Shown in pieces: positions 25,188-33,247 of a DNA stretch of 64,000 nucleotides. Position numbers and translations under genes: made by a program. The stretch is taken from NCBI GenBank assembly GCA_965243755.1, contig CBDEVW010000003.1:1178001-1242000 (forward strand). The letters are read 5' to 3'. The notes beneath the pieces were generated by a model. That model ran no database searches, had not been told where the DNA came from, and was given only the letters and a program-made list of their open reading frames with translations. How positions within the stretch are numbered: position 1 is the first letter of the stretch; each line of letters begins with the position of its first letter. This DNA comes from JANSWY01 sp965243755 (GTDB taxonomy: Bacteria > Bacteroidota > Bacteroidia > Cytophagales > Cyclobacteriaceae).

Positions 25188-25206
25188 GTAATTACCCTGT
25201 AATTAC
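25188..25206. repeat. Repeated palindromic octamer GTAATTAC
   Basis: GTAATTAC occurs twice, separated by CCT. Because each copy is its own reverse complement, the pair also forms an 8-bp stem with a 3-base loop. It is followed after about 13 bases by a T-run, so it may be a weak terminator or an operator for the OmpA gene. Confidence 0.35.
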
Positions 25207-25255
25207 TTGAATAATTCAATTTTTAAGCATATACTTAAGGTGTAGCAATAGTGGT

Positions 25256-27247
25256 ATGGAAAAGAAATTTACTCTAAAACTTATTTTTGGGATTTGCCTA
25301 TCGATGGTGGCTTCTGGTGTATTTGGACAAAATATCAATAAACTGGAAGTGAGCGCCGAAACATTTTTTTATCAGGAAGACTTTAAAAGTGCCCTTCCTC
25401 TATATGAAAAAATTCTAGAAAAAGACAAGAACAATAACTTAGCAAAGTACAAAGTTGAGATTTGCTCACTGCTTACTTATTACCGTGAAAAACCTCTGGA
25501 TATTGTATTGTCTTACGAAAAAACCAGAGGTAGATCTGATAAATTCTATTACTATTGGCTTGGTCGAATATACATGAGGAAATACATGTTTGAAGAAGCC
25601 ATAGCTTCTTTTGACAAGTTCTTAAATATTAAAGCTTATAAAAGCCCGGAAATATTAGCTGAAACTAAACGGTTCCGCGATTGGGCCATCCGCTCCAAAG
25701 AATTTTTTGATATTCCTGATGAATATGAAATTCACCCACTTGGTAGTGATGTTAACTCTCCATATGCTGAATTAAGCCCGGTTTTCTTTGAAGAAACGAA
25801 CGAGTTGTTGTTCACTTCCAACAGAAGGTCAGACGGAAAAGGTGAAGATGAAGAATTTCATGTATATCATTCCATTAAAACAGGGGACCGTTGGTCAGAG
25901 CCGACACAGGTTAGCATACTTGGGGAATTTCCAAGAAAGCAGGCCAACATTGAGGCTGTTAATTCTGATGGGAAATTATTCCTCTACCGAAACATTAAAG
26001 GAGGAGACCTTTATTACAGTGAACCAGCTGGTGATGGCAGATGGACAGAGCCAAAGGAGTTTGACAGTAAAATATCCAATACACACCTTGAGGCGCACTT
26101 TTATATCTCGCAAAATGAAGACCGCATCATATTTGCCTCAGACAAAGATGGAAGAACTAAAGGACTGGATTTGTACCAATCATTTAAGGATCCCATTTCT
26201 GGTGAATGGTCCAAGCCAGTTCCAATGGACGAAGTGATCAATTCAGAGTTTGATGAGGATAGCCCATACCTGACACCTGATGGAAAAACATTGTATTTTG
26301 CTTCAAACGGCCATAATACATTGGGTAAATATGACATTTTTAAATCCACTTTTGATGAGACTACCGGGCTTTGGTCTGAACCTGTCAATATGGGATTCCC
26401 TATCAATACCCCTGATGATGAAGTTAACTTCAAAATGAATGATGATGTGAGGTCCGGTTACTTTTCATCTGACAGATACAACTCCTTAGGCGAGCATGAC
26501 ATTTACTTCTTCTGGGAAATCAGCAAAGTTACCATTGCGGGTAAAATCCTTGATAAAACTACCAAAAAGCCATTACTGGAAGGTACAGAGATTAAATTTC
26601 ACCCAAGCGAATATGATGATGAGGCATTCGTAGCATATACTGATGAGGAAGGAAATTATCATACAGAAATCATCTCAGATGAAATCTTCAGGGTTGAGGT
26701 TATTGAAGATGGCAAGGTAGTACATAACGACACCTACGAAGTGCATGCCACAGGAGGAAAATCAATGGAATTAAGGAAAGACTTCTTTGTCACTGGTTTA
26801 ACAGTAGCTGAAATTGAACAAATAGATGCAGACAGAGATGAGATTCTCGAGTTTGATGACGAATTAACCGATATTTCCTTCCTGGGCAATAAGTTCAGAG
26901 CTGGAAACAAGGCAGTGACCAGAAACATCTATTTCGATTTTGGAAAAGCTGACATCAAGGAAGGCTCGGAAGAAGCACTTAATGAATTATATCAGGTAAT
27001 GAAAGATTACCCAAGTCTTAAAATTGAGATTGGAGGACATACAGATAATGTGGGAAGTCACGACTCGAACATGAGACTTTCTCTTGCTAGAGCCAAAAAA
27101 GTAGCCTATTGGCTAACTGAAAAAGGTATTAGCAGATACCGAATCAAAGCAAAGGGTTACGGAGAAACAAAACCACTTGCATCAAATGATGACGAAGAAA
27201 TGGGCAGAGAACTAAATAGAAGAATTGAAATCATAGTTCTTGAATAA
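25256..27247 (+). CDS. PorE-like OmpA-family outer-membrane protein, first copy
   Basis: 663 residues. A signal peptide (about 1-24) is followed by a TPR-like region (about 30-150; AETFFYQEDFKSALPLYEKI, WLGRIYMRKYMFEEAIASF) and a PD40/WD40-type propeller (about 165-425; ELLFTSNRRSDG, GKTLYFASNGHNTLGKYDIF, GYFSSDRYNSLGEHDIYFF). A carboxypeptidase-regulatory beta domain (about 425-510) precedes a C-terminal OmpA peptidoglycan-binding domain (about 555-663; IYFDFGKADI, IGGHTDNVGS, RAKKVAYWL, LNRRIEI). This order is that of PorE, which anchors the T9SS to the cell wall. It is the first of two tandem copies. A partner porP-like gene is not adjacent, so the PorE role is inferred. Confidence 0.82.
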   Translation: MEKKFTLKLIFGICLSMVASGVFGQNINKLEVSAETFFYQEDFKSALPLYEKILEKDKNNNLAKYKVEICSLLTYYREKPLDIVLSYEKTRGRSDKFYYYWLGRIYMRKYMFEEAIASFDKFLNIKAYKSPEILAETKRFRDWAIRSKEFFDIPDEYEIHPLGSDVNSPYAELSPVFFEETNELLFTSNRRSDGKGEDEEFHVYHSIKTGDRWSEPTQVSILGEFPRKQANIEAVNSDGKLFLYRNIKGGDLYYSEPAGDGRWTEPKEFDSKISNTHLEAHFYISQNEDRIIFASDKDGRTKGLDLYQSFKDPISGEWSKPVPMDEVINSEFDEDSPYLTPDGKTLYFASNGHNTLGKYDIFKSTFDETTGLWSEPVNMGFPINTPDDEVNFKMNDDVRSGYFSSDRYNSLGEHDIYFFWEISKVTIAGKILDKTTKKPLLEGTEIKFHPSEYDDEAFVAYTDEEGNYHTEIISDEIFRVEVIEDGKVVHNDTYEVHATGGKSMELRKDFFVTGLTVAEIEQIDADRDEILEFDDELTDISFLGNKFRAGNKAVTRNIYFDFGKADIKEGSEEALNELYQVMKDYPSLKIEIGGHTDNVGSHDSNMRLSLARAKKVAYWLTEKGISRYRIKAKGYGETKPLASNDDEEMGRELNRRIEIIVLE

Positions 27248-27313
27248 CATTTTTTTATTACGGACATAGGGGATAGCATTTGGACAGCTCTTCAGGGAGC
27301 AAATAACAATGTT

Positions 27314-29296
27314 ATGAACAACTTCTACAAGATTGTACTGATCCTACTGTGCATTGCTATCGGTAATTCAGTTTCTGGTCAAAAAATCTATAAACTAGAG
27401 ACCAGGGCAGAAGCCCTGTTTTACGATGAGGATTTCACGGAGGCCATGAAATACTACAAGGAGATTCTTACGCTAAAAAGCAATCACAATCTTGCACGGT
27501 ATAAAATAGAAATATGTTCCCTACTCACCTGCTGTAGAGAGAAATCGCTGGATAAATTACTGGGATATCAAAATACAAGGGGCAGGTCAGATAAATTTTA
27601 TTATTACTGGCTAGGTAGGATCTATCTCGAAAAATACAATTTTGATGAAGCCATATCTTCGTTCCGAAAATTCCTGAGTATCGATGCTTATAAAAGTAAG
27701 GCAATCAAAGAGGAAACTGAAGCTTTCATCGAGTATGCTGAGCACGCAAAAAAATTCTTCGATGAAAGGGATGAGTATGAAATCCATCCGATGGGCCATA
27801 AAATAAACACCACATATGATGAATTGAGTCCCGTTTACTTTGAAGACAGCGAAGAACTTCTCTTTACCTCTAATCGAAATGCAGAAAATGAAGGGAGGAA
27901 CAGTGAGTTTGGTGTTTTTCATTCTGTCAAGAAAGATGGTGAGTGGTCCGAACCAACTCCAGTACCTGGTCTGGGCAGGTTTCCTCGCAACCTGTCAAAT
28001 ATTGAGGTTGTCAATAAGGATAAGAAGCTGTATGTATATGGTAACCCAAAAGGTGAGGACCTTTTTGAAAGTCATCCTGATGGTCACGCACACTGGACGA
28101 AACCTGATGAATTTGACCCAAAGATTTCACATATTCACCTGAAATCTAATTTTTACATTTCTCCGGACGAAAGTCATGTGATTTTCACCTCCGCCAAGGA
28201 ATATAAAACTAATGGATTGGACTTGTATGAATCATACAGGGACCCCTCTTCTGGCAAATGGTCAAAGCCTTCGCCTCTTCCCGGCTTGGTCAACACTGAG
28301 TTTGATGAGGATAGCCCTTTCGTTACCAAAGATGGCAAAACACTCTACTTTTCGTCAGATGGTCACAATTCCATTGGCAGCTATGATGTATTCAAATCAA
28401 CATATGATGAAAGTACCAGTTCGTGGGGGCAGCCCATCAACATGGGTTATCCAATAAATACTCCTGATGATGAAATGAGTTTCAAAATGAACGATGATGG
28501 AAGATCCGGCTATTTTAGCTCAGATAGATATGGCACCAAGGGAGAGCACGACATATTCTTTTTCTGGAGAACAAGTGATGTTACTGTAAAGGGAACGGTT
28601 ACAGACTCTTATGGGAAACCATTACCTAATGTGCTGGTGAAATTCATTCCCGAGGGACACATTAATGAGGAATTCATTATGCTCACCGATAAAAAAGGCA
28701 AATATGAGATCATTACCATATCTGATGAATTTATCGATGTGGAAATATTGAAAGACAATAAGGTGATCCATTATGATACTTTTCAGATTAAGCCAACCGC
28801 AGGTATCCCTAAAGACATTAAAGTCGACTTCATAGTTCAAGTCGAGGAGCCTGCAATCAGCAAAACTGTCAGTTCGATCAATATGGATGAGGAAGTGGTC
28901 ATTGAAGATGAATTAGTACCAATTAATTTTCTGGGCAACAAGTTCCGTAGAGGGAATAAATCGCTTACAAGAAATATCTACTTTGACTATGCATCGGCAT
29001 CTCTAAAATCAGAATCAAATGCCAAATTGTTTGAACTCCTTAAAGTATTGAAAGACAACCCTGACCTGAACATCGAAATTCACGGTCACACCGATAATCT
29101 GGGATCGGAGGAAACCAATTTGAGACTTTCAAAGGACAGGGCCAATAGCGTTGCTGCCTGGCTGATAGAAATGGGCATTTCCCCCGAAAGGCTTCAAACA
29201 AAAGGTTTTGGAGAATCGCAACCTTTGGCTTCAAATGATGACGAAAAGATGGGTCGGGAACTCAACCGAAGAATTGAAATTGTTGTGATTGAATAA
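27314..29296 (+). CDS. PorE-like OmpA-family outer-membrane protein, second copy
   Basis: 660 residues, with the same domain order as the preceding gene and close similarity along its whole length: signal peptide, TPR-like region (LFYDEDFTEAMKYYKEIL), PD40 propeller (LLFTSNRNAENEGR, KTLYFSSDGHNSIGSYDVF), regulatory-like beta domain, and OmpA domain (IYFDYASASL, IHGHTDNLGS, KGFGESQPLASND, LNRRIEIVVI). It lies 66 bases downstream with no terminator between them, so the pair is probably one operon that arose by tandem duplication. The sequence has diverged mostly in the regulatory-like domain and its linker. It may bridge peptidoglycan and an outer-membrane complex. Confidence 0.82.
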   Translation: MNNFYKIVLILLCIAIGNSVSGQKIYKLETRAEALFYDEDFTEAMKYYKEILTLKSNHNLARYKIEICSLLTCCREKSLDKLLGYQNTRGRSDKFYYYWLGRIYLEKYNFDEAISSFRKFLSIDAYKSKAIKEETEAFIEYAEHAKKFFDERDEYEIHPMGHKINTTYDELSPVYFEDSEELLFTSNRNAENEGRNSEFGVFHSVKKDGEWSEPTPVPGLGRFPRNLSNIEVVNKDKKLYVYGNPKGEDLFESHPDGHAHWTKPDEFDPKISHIHLKSNFYISPDESHVIFTSAKEYKTNGLDLYESYRDPSSGKWSKPSPLPGLVNTEFDEDSPFVTKDGKTLYFSSDGHNSIGSYDVFKSTYDESTSSWGQPINMGYPINTPDDEMSFKMNDDGRSGYFSSDRYGTKGEHDIFFFWRTSDVTVKGTVTDSYGKPLPNVLVKFIPEGHINEEFIMLTDKKGKYEIITISDEFIDVEILKDNKVIHYDTFQIKPTAGIPKDIKVDFIVQVEEPAISKTVSSINMDEEVVIEDELVPINFLGNKFRRGNKSLTRNIYFDYASASLKSESNAKLFELLKVLKDNPDLNIEIHGHTDNLGSEETNLRLSKDRANSVAAWLIEMGISPERLQTKGFGESQPLASNDDEKMGRELNRRIEIVVIE

Positions 29297-29361
29297 ATTC
29301 GTCTTTTCAATTAATTTCAAAAAAAAAATCGCTATTCTTAAATTACTGAAAAATAAACAAC

Positions 29362-30369
29362 ATGTATAAATCAAAAATTGCGGGAGTTGGGCATTATGTT
29401 CCAGACAATGTAGTGACCAATCAGGATTTAGAAAAACTTATGGATACCAGTAATGAATGGATAGTAGAGAGAACGGGTATCCAGGAAAGAAGATTCGTGA
29501 AACCTGGATCAGATGATGCGCCATCTACCATGGGAACCAAAGCCGCTAAAATTGCTATCGAAAGAGCCGGCATCACTCCGGAGGACATAGATTTCATCAT
29601 TTTTGCCACACTTAGTCCGGATTATTATTTCCCGGGACCTGGAGTATTGGTACAGGAACAACTTGGCATTAGGGAGATTGGGGCCCTGGATGTGAGGAAC
29701 CAATGTTCAGGATTTGTCTACTCCTTGTCTGTTGCAGATCAGTTCATTAAAACTGGAATGTATAAAAACATACTGGTGATAGGCTCTGAGTTGCACAGCG
29801 GAGGCCTTGATCTTACTACAAGAGGAAGAAATGTGTCAGTAATTTTTGGTGACGGTGCAGGTGCTGTAGTCCTTCAGCCAACCGAAGATGAAAACAGTGG
29901 AATCCTATCGACCCACCTGCATTCAGAAGGAAAACATGCGGAAGAACTTGCATTAATTGGCCCCAATACCGGCCGATGGGTTCCTGAAATTATGGAAACC
30001 AATGACCCTGAAGACATCAGCTATTACCCCTACATGAATGGTAATTTTGTTTTCAAACATGCTGTCACCCGTTTTCAGGAAGTCATTCATGAAGCACTTG
30101 AAGCTAATGGTAAATCTGCATCCGATATTAGTCTGCTTGTACCTCATCAGGCTAACCTCAGAATAAGCCAGTTTATTCAGAAAAAAATGGGATTGAGCGA
30201 TGATCAGGTATATAATAATATCATGAGGTATGGTAATACCACAGCTGCCAGTATACCAATCGCCATGAGTGAAGCATGGGAAGAAGGAAAAATTAAAGAG
30301 GGGGATTTGATATGTCTTGCGGCATTTGGAAGTGGATTTACCTGGGCATCTGCATTACTATACTGGTAA
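29362..30369 (+). CDS. fabH: 3-oxoacyl-ACP synthase III (FabH-type ketosynthase)
   Basis: 335 residues, a thiolase-fold condensing enzyme. The catalytic triad is complete: Cys in ALDVRNQCSGFVYS (about residue 114), His in LLVPHQANLRI (about 258) and Asn in MRYGNTTAASIPIAM (about 290). The N-terminus SKIAGVGHYVPDNVVTN and the TGIQERRF block are typical. It condenses acetyl-CoA or another short acyl-CoA with malonyl-ACP to start fatty-acid chains. The next gene starts two bases after its stop, so it is co-transcribed with a protein of unknown function and likely with the MORN-repeat gene. It could be a specialised ketosynthase paralogue. Confidence 0.88.
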   Translation: MYKSKIAGVGHYVPDNVVTNQDLEKLMDTSNEWIVERTGIQERRFVKPGSDDAPSTMGTKAAKIAIERAGITPEDIDFIIFATLSPDYYFPGPGVLVQEQLGIREIGALDVRNQCSGFVYSLSVADQFIKTGMYKNILVIGSELHSGGLDLTTRGRNVSVIFGDGAGAVVLQPTEDENSGILSTHLHSEGKHAEELALIGPNTGRWVPEIMETNDPEDISYYPYMNGNFVFKHAVTRFQEVIHEALEANGKSASDISLLVPHQANLRISQFIQKKMGLSDDQVYNNIMRYGNTTAASIPIAMSEAWEEGKIKEGDLICLAAFGSGFTWASALLYW

Positions 30370-30371
30370 AT

Positions 30372-30971
30372 ATGGATATAACGGATAGGGAAAAAGAAAT
30401 CCTCTTTGACGCTGACTTTTTGAGACACAAGGCATCCCTATCCTCAAAAATCCAATCGGCGCTTCAAATAACTGGGAAAGAATTAATCACCGAATTAAAA
30501 AATATTAACCAAAACCATTTATTCTGGAATTACAGACAACCATCCCCTAAGGTCTCGAGAGGTGAAAATTACCAGTCGCTTCCATATTTTATGCTGGATT
30601 ACCCAAGATGCTTCAAAAAAGACGAAGTTGTTGCAGTTAGAAATATGATTTTATGGGGATCCTTTCTGAGCACCACCTTTCAGGTTTCCGGATCAATTAT
30701 AGAAAACGTAAAACCTAAAATTCTAAATAGCATTGAAAAGTTGAAAGACCCCGATAATTGGTTCGTTTGTGTGAATAACTCTCCCTGGGAATATCACTAT
30801 GAACTAAACAATTACGTCCAGATTAGTACTTTAAGCGATCAACAATTCACTAAAATAATTGATGATCACCCCTTTATAAAGCTCTCTAAACGACATGATT
30901 TGAAAGTGATTCCCCATCTATCTGAGGTCATTAAAGGGAATTTTCAGGAAATTATTTCATTATTAAATTGA
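30372..30971 (+). CDS. Hypothetical protein coupled to fabH (199 aa)
   Basis: The start is the ATG at 30372 (MDITDREKEILFDADFLRHK); a longer reading begins inside fabH and is unlikely. About 199 residues, cytoplasmic, no signal peptide or membrane segment. It contains a helical N-terminus (LSSKIQSALQITGKELITELK), a possible conserved core (HLFWNYRQPSPKVSRGENYQ, SLPYFMLDYPRCFKKDEVVA) and WFVCVNNSPWEYHYELNNYV. I do not recognise the family. The tight spacing behind fabH suggests a role connected with acyl-chain or lipid metabolism, but that rests on position alone. Confidence 0.6.
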   Translation: MDITDREKEILFDADFLRHKASLSSKIQSALQITGKELITELKNINQNHLFWNYRQPSPKVSRGENYQSLPYFMLDYPRCFKKDEVVAVRNMILWGSFLSTTFQVSGSIIENVKPKILNSIEKLKDPDNWFVCVNNSPWEYHYELNNYVQISTLSDQQFTKIIDDHPFIKLSKRHDLKVIPHLSEVIKGNFQEIISLLN

Positions 30972-31013
30972 TTTTGCATGGTAATTGCTTTGCATCGAAT
31001 AAATTTGATACAA

Positions 31014-32330
31014 ATGATTCACCGCACAACAATTATCGTTTTATTATTGATTTCAACCCTGCAGGTAAATGCTCAGAATGGTCATCCCAAAGATCAGGGC
31101 GACCTCAATGAACAGGGTAAGAAGCATGGTAGATGGAAAGAACACCGTGAAGACGGTTCGCTCAAGTCCCTTGGCGATTACAATAATGGAGTCAAAGATG
31201 GCATCTGGAATTACTACCATCCTAATGGTGAATTAAAAGAAATTGTTGAATATAAAAATAACCTCAAACATGGTAAATATGCCATTTTTGATGAAGGTGG
31301 CAGGATAATTCGGGAAGCGCAGTATGTAAGAGACACCTTAAATGGGTATTACCTGGAGTATTATGACAATGGCAGTCTTGCACTTCAGGGCAGGTATAGA
31401 AAAAACCAAAAAGACAGTACCTGGATCGAATATCAGGACAATGGCTTCAAGACTGTTATTGAAGAATATAAGAATGGTGTTGAGCACGGAGAATGGGTTA
31501 CCTTTTATGAAAACGGGAACCTTCAATCCATTGAAAACTACAAAGAAGGTGTGGAACATGGTCTTTGGAGAATTTTCCATGAAACTACCGGAATCTGGAA
31601 GGAATTTCATTATAAAAATGGCTCCATAGACAGCACTTATCACGAGTACCATTTCAACGGAAACATCAGTGTAGAGGGTCAATATAAGAATGACTTCAAG
31701 CAGGGGATCTGGAAGAGTTACTACACCGATGGAACCATCTATTCCAAAGGCAAGTATGTGAATGGAATGAAACGGGGCAACTGGCAATATTTTGATGAGA
31801 ATGGAGTCCTCCAAAGTGAAGGCCCTTTTGTATCTGACATGAAAAATGGCCAGTGGCTATTCTACTACAGCACTGGAGAAATCAAGAAGATTGGGAGTTA
31901 TGTTAATGATAAAGAAGATGGCCTCTGGGGCACTTTCTATAGGAATGAACAACTGATCCAGGAAAGAAAATGGAACCTGGGTAAACTGATGGAACTTGGA
32001 CCATACTATGCGATAAATGGCAGCACACTTCCTCCCGGAGATTATAAGGATGGCAATGGAATTGTGTACACTTATTATCCGGAAGGCCAACTCCAGTCCA
32101 AAACTACTTTTGATAACTACGCTCCTAATGGAGAGGTGCTGGTATATTATCCTGATGGTAAAATTAAACAGAAGGGATCACTAAAAGACGGCAAAAAAAC
32201 AGGCACATGGATCACATATCATGAGAATGGTAGTGTGGAATCAATGGGAGAATATGAGAATGACATTAGAGTCAATCAATGGAGGTTTTACAGCAAGAGG
32301 CAAAAATTGATTGGCATTAAGACGTATTAG
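31014..32330 (+). CDS. Secreted MORN-type repeat protein (YwqK-like)
   Basis: About 438 residues from the ATG at 31014, which gives a clean signal peptide (MIHRTTIIVLLLISTLQVNA); a start at 30978 would bury it. The rest is built of some 14-16 repeats of about 23 residues resembling MORN variants: GRWKEHREDGSLKSLGDY, GIWNYYHPNGELKEIVEY, GEWVTFYENGNLQSIENY, GNWQYFDENGVLQSEGPF and others. Such repeats form an extended beta-hairpin solenoid. In Bacteroidota these proteins are often labelled YwqK-family antitoxin, but no toxin is seen here. Likely periplasmic or outer-membrane attached; function unknown. It ends five bases before a convergent hydrolase gene. Confidence 0.8.
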   Translation: MIHRTTIIVLLLISTLQVNAQNGHPKDQGDLNEQGKKHGRWKEHREDGSLKSLGDYNNGVKDGIWNYYHPNGELKEIVEYKNNLKHGKYAIFDEGGRIIREAQYVRDTLNGYYLEYYDNGSLALQGRYRKNQKDSTWIEYQDNGFKTVIEEYKNGVEHGEWVTFYENGNLQSIENYKEGVEHGLWRIFHETTGIWKEFHYKNGSIDSTYHEYHFNGNISVEGQYKNDFKQGIWKSYYTDGTIYSKGKYVNGMKRGNWQYFDENGVLQSEGPFVSDMKNGQWLFYYSTGEIKKIGSYVNDKEDGLWGTFYRNEQLIQERKWNLGKLMELGPYYAINGSTLPPGDYKDGNGIVYTYYPEGQLQSKTTFDNYAPNGEVLVYYPDGKIKQKGSLKDGKKTGTWITYHENGSVESMGEYENDIRVNQWRFYSKRQKLIGIKTY

Positions 32331-32335
32331 CATTT

Positions 32336-33214
32336 TTATTTCAATTGTTGGACAATCCGCAAAACAGCATCAACAATTTCATCCGGATGATTCCATGGAA
32401 TAAAATGATTAACTCCTTCTAACAACCTGACTTCCAGTAGTTCATTTGAAATTACGTTCTTAGCAAAATCCGCATTTTCCTTAGGCACAAGTCTGTCATT
32501 CGTTCCCTGAATTACAATAGTAGGGATGCTAATGTCTTTCCAAAGCGGCACCATTAGCTGCAGTTCCTCCTTTAGGTACCATATTTCCTCATTGGTAACC
32601 CAAAGTGAAGTGGGGATAATCCATTTTACTAATCTGTTTTTTCCTAAATACCGATACCATTCGTCCTTTTCAAGATTTGGATCAATGGAGGGTGCAACTA
32701 AAACCAGTGCATCGGCCAATTCAGGATAATCCATGGCTAACCTGGCAATCACCGGACCTCCCAGGGAATGACCGATTAAAATAAACTGATGTCCTGGAAA
32801 TTGTTGTAACACCCCTGCCAGAAAGTATGCCTGATTTTCCAATATTGTCTCCGGATCTCCAAAACCAGAAAAGCCATATCCAGGACGATCAATTGATAGG
32901 ATGTTGACTGATTCCCGCAGGTCGTCATTCATCATAAAATCGATAAAAGCACTCCAGGAACCCGGAGCTCCATGAACAAACACCGCCGTAATATTTTGAT
33001 GGTTATGCTGATAGGCGTAATGTATATTCCTTTTGTCAATCTCGACTTTTAATAATTTTGGCTGAAGGTTTTTATTACTTTTAAAATACTCATCAACCTC
33101 AAGTGGTGTCATTCTGAATTGCAGGCAAGAGCTCACCAGTGGGGGTAATATAAAAAGGACCATCAAACCAATGACGATCCTTTTTGTAATTCTATTTCGA
33201 ATAATACTTTTCAT
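32336..33214 (-). CDS. Alpha/beta-hydrolase, probable lipoprotein
   Basis: About 292 residues from the ATG at 33214 (MKSIIRNRITKRIVIGLMVL); a TTG start at 33232 would add six residues. A hydrophobic N-terminus ending LPPLVSSCLQ gives a lipobox with Cys near residue 30. The alpha/beta-hydrolase core has AVFVHGAPGSWSAFIDFM, LSIDRPGYGFSGFGDP and the nucleophile elbow LIGHSLGGPVIARLA. The acid IVIQGTNDRLVPKENA and a C-terminal histidine EGVNHFIPWNHPDEIV complete the triad. Ester or similar hydrolysis in the periplasm is likely; the substrate is unknown. It follows glutamine synthetase III by 33 bases in the same direction. Confidence 0.83.
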   Translation of the reverse strand: MKSIIRNRITKRIVIGLMVLFILPPLVSSCLQFRMTPLEVDEYFKSNKNLQPKLLKVEIDKRNIHYAYQHNHQNITAVFVHGAPGSWSAFIDFMMNDDLRESVNILSIDRPGYGFSGFGDPETILENQAYFLAGVLQQFPGHQFILIGHSLGGPVIARLAMDYPELADALVLVAPSIDPNLEKDEWYRYLGKNRLVKWIIPTSLWVTNEEIWYLKEELQLMVPLWKDISIPTIVIQGTNDRLVPKENADFAKNVISNELLEVRLLEGVNHFIPWNHPDEIVDAVLRIVQQLK

Positions 33215-33247
33215 TACATTATTGAAACGCAATGAAGGGATTACTGT

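Noticed and set aside
31014..32330. MORN protein as the antitoxin of a toxin-antitoxin pair (YwqK label)
   Set aside because: No toxin gene is adjacent, and the signal peptide points to the envelope.
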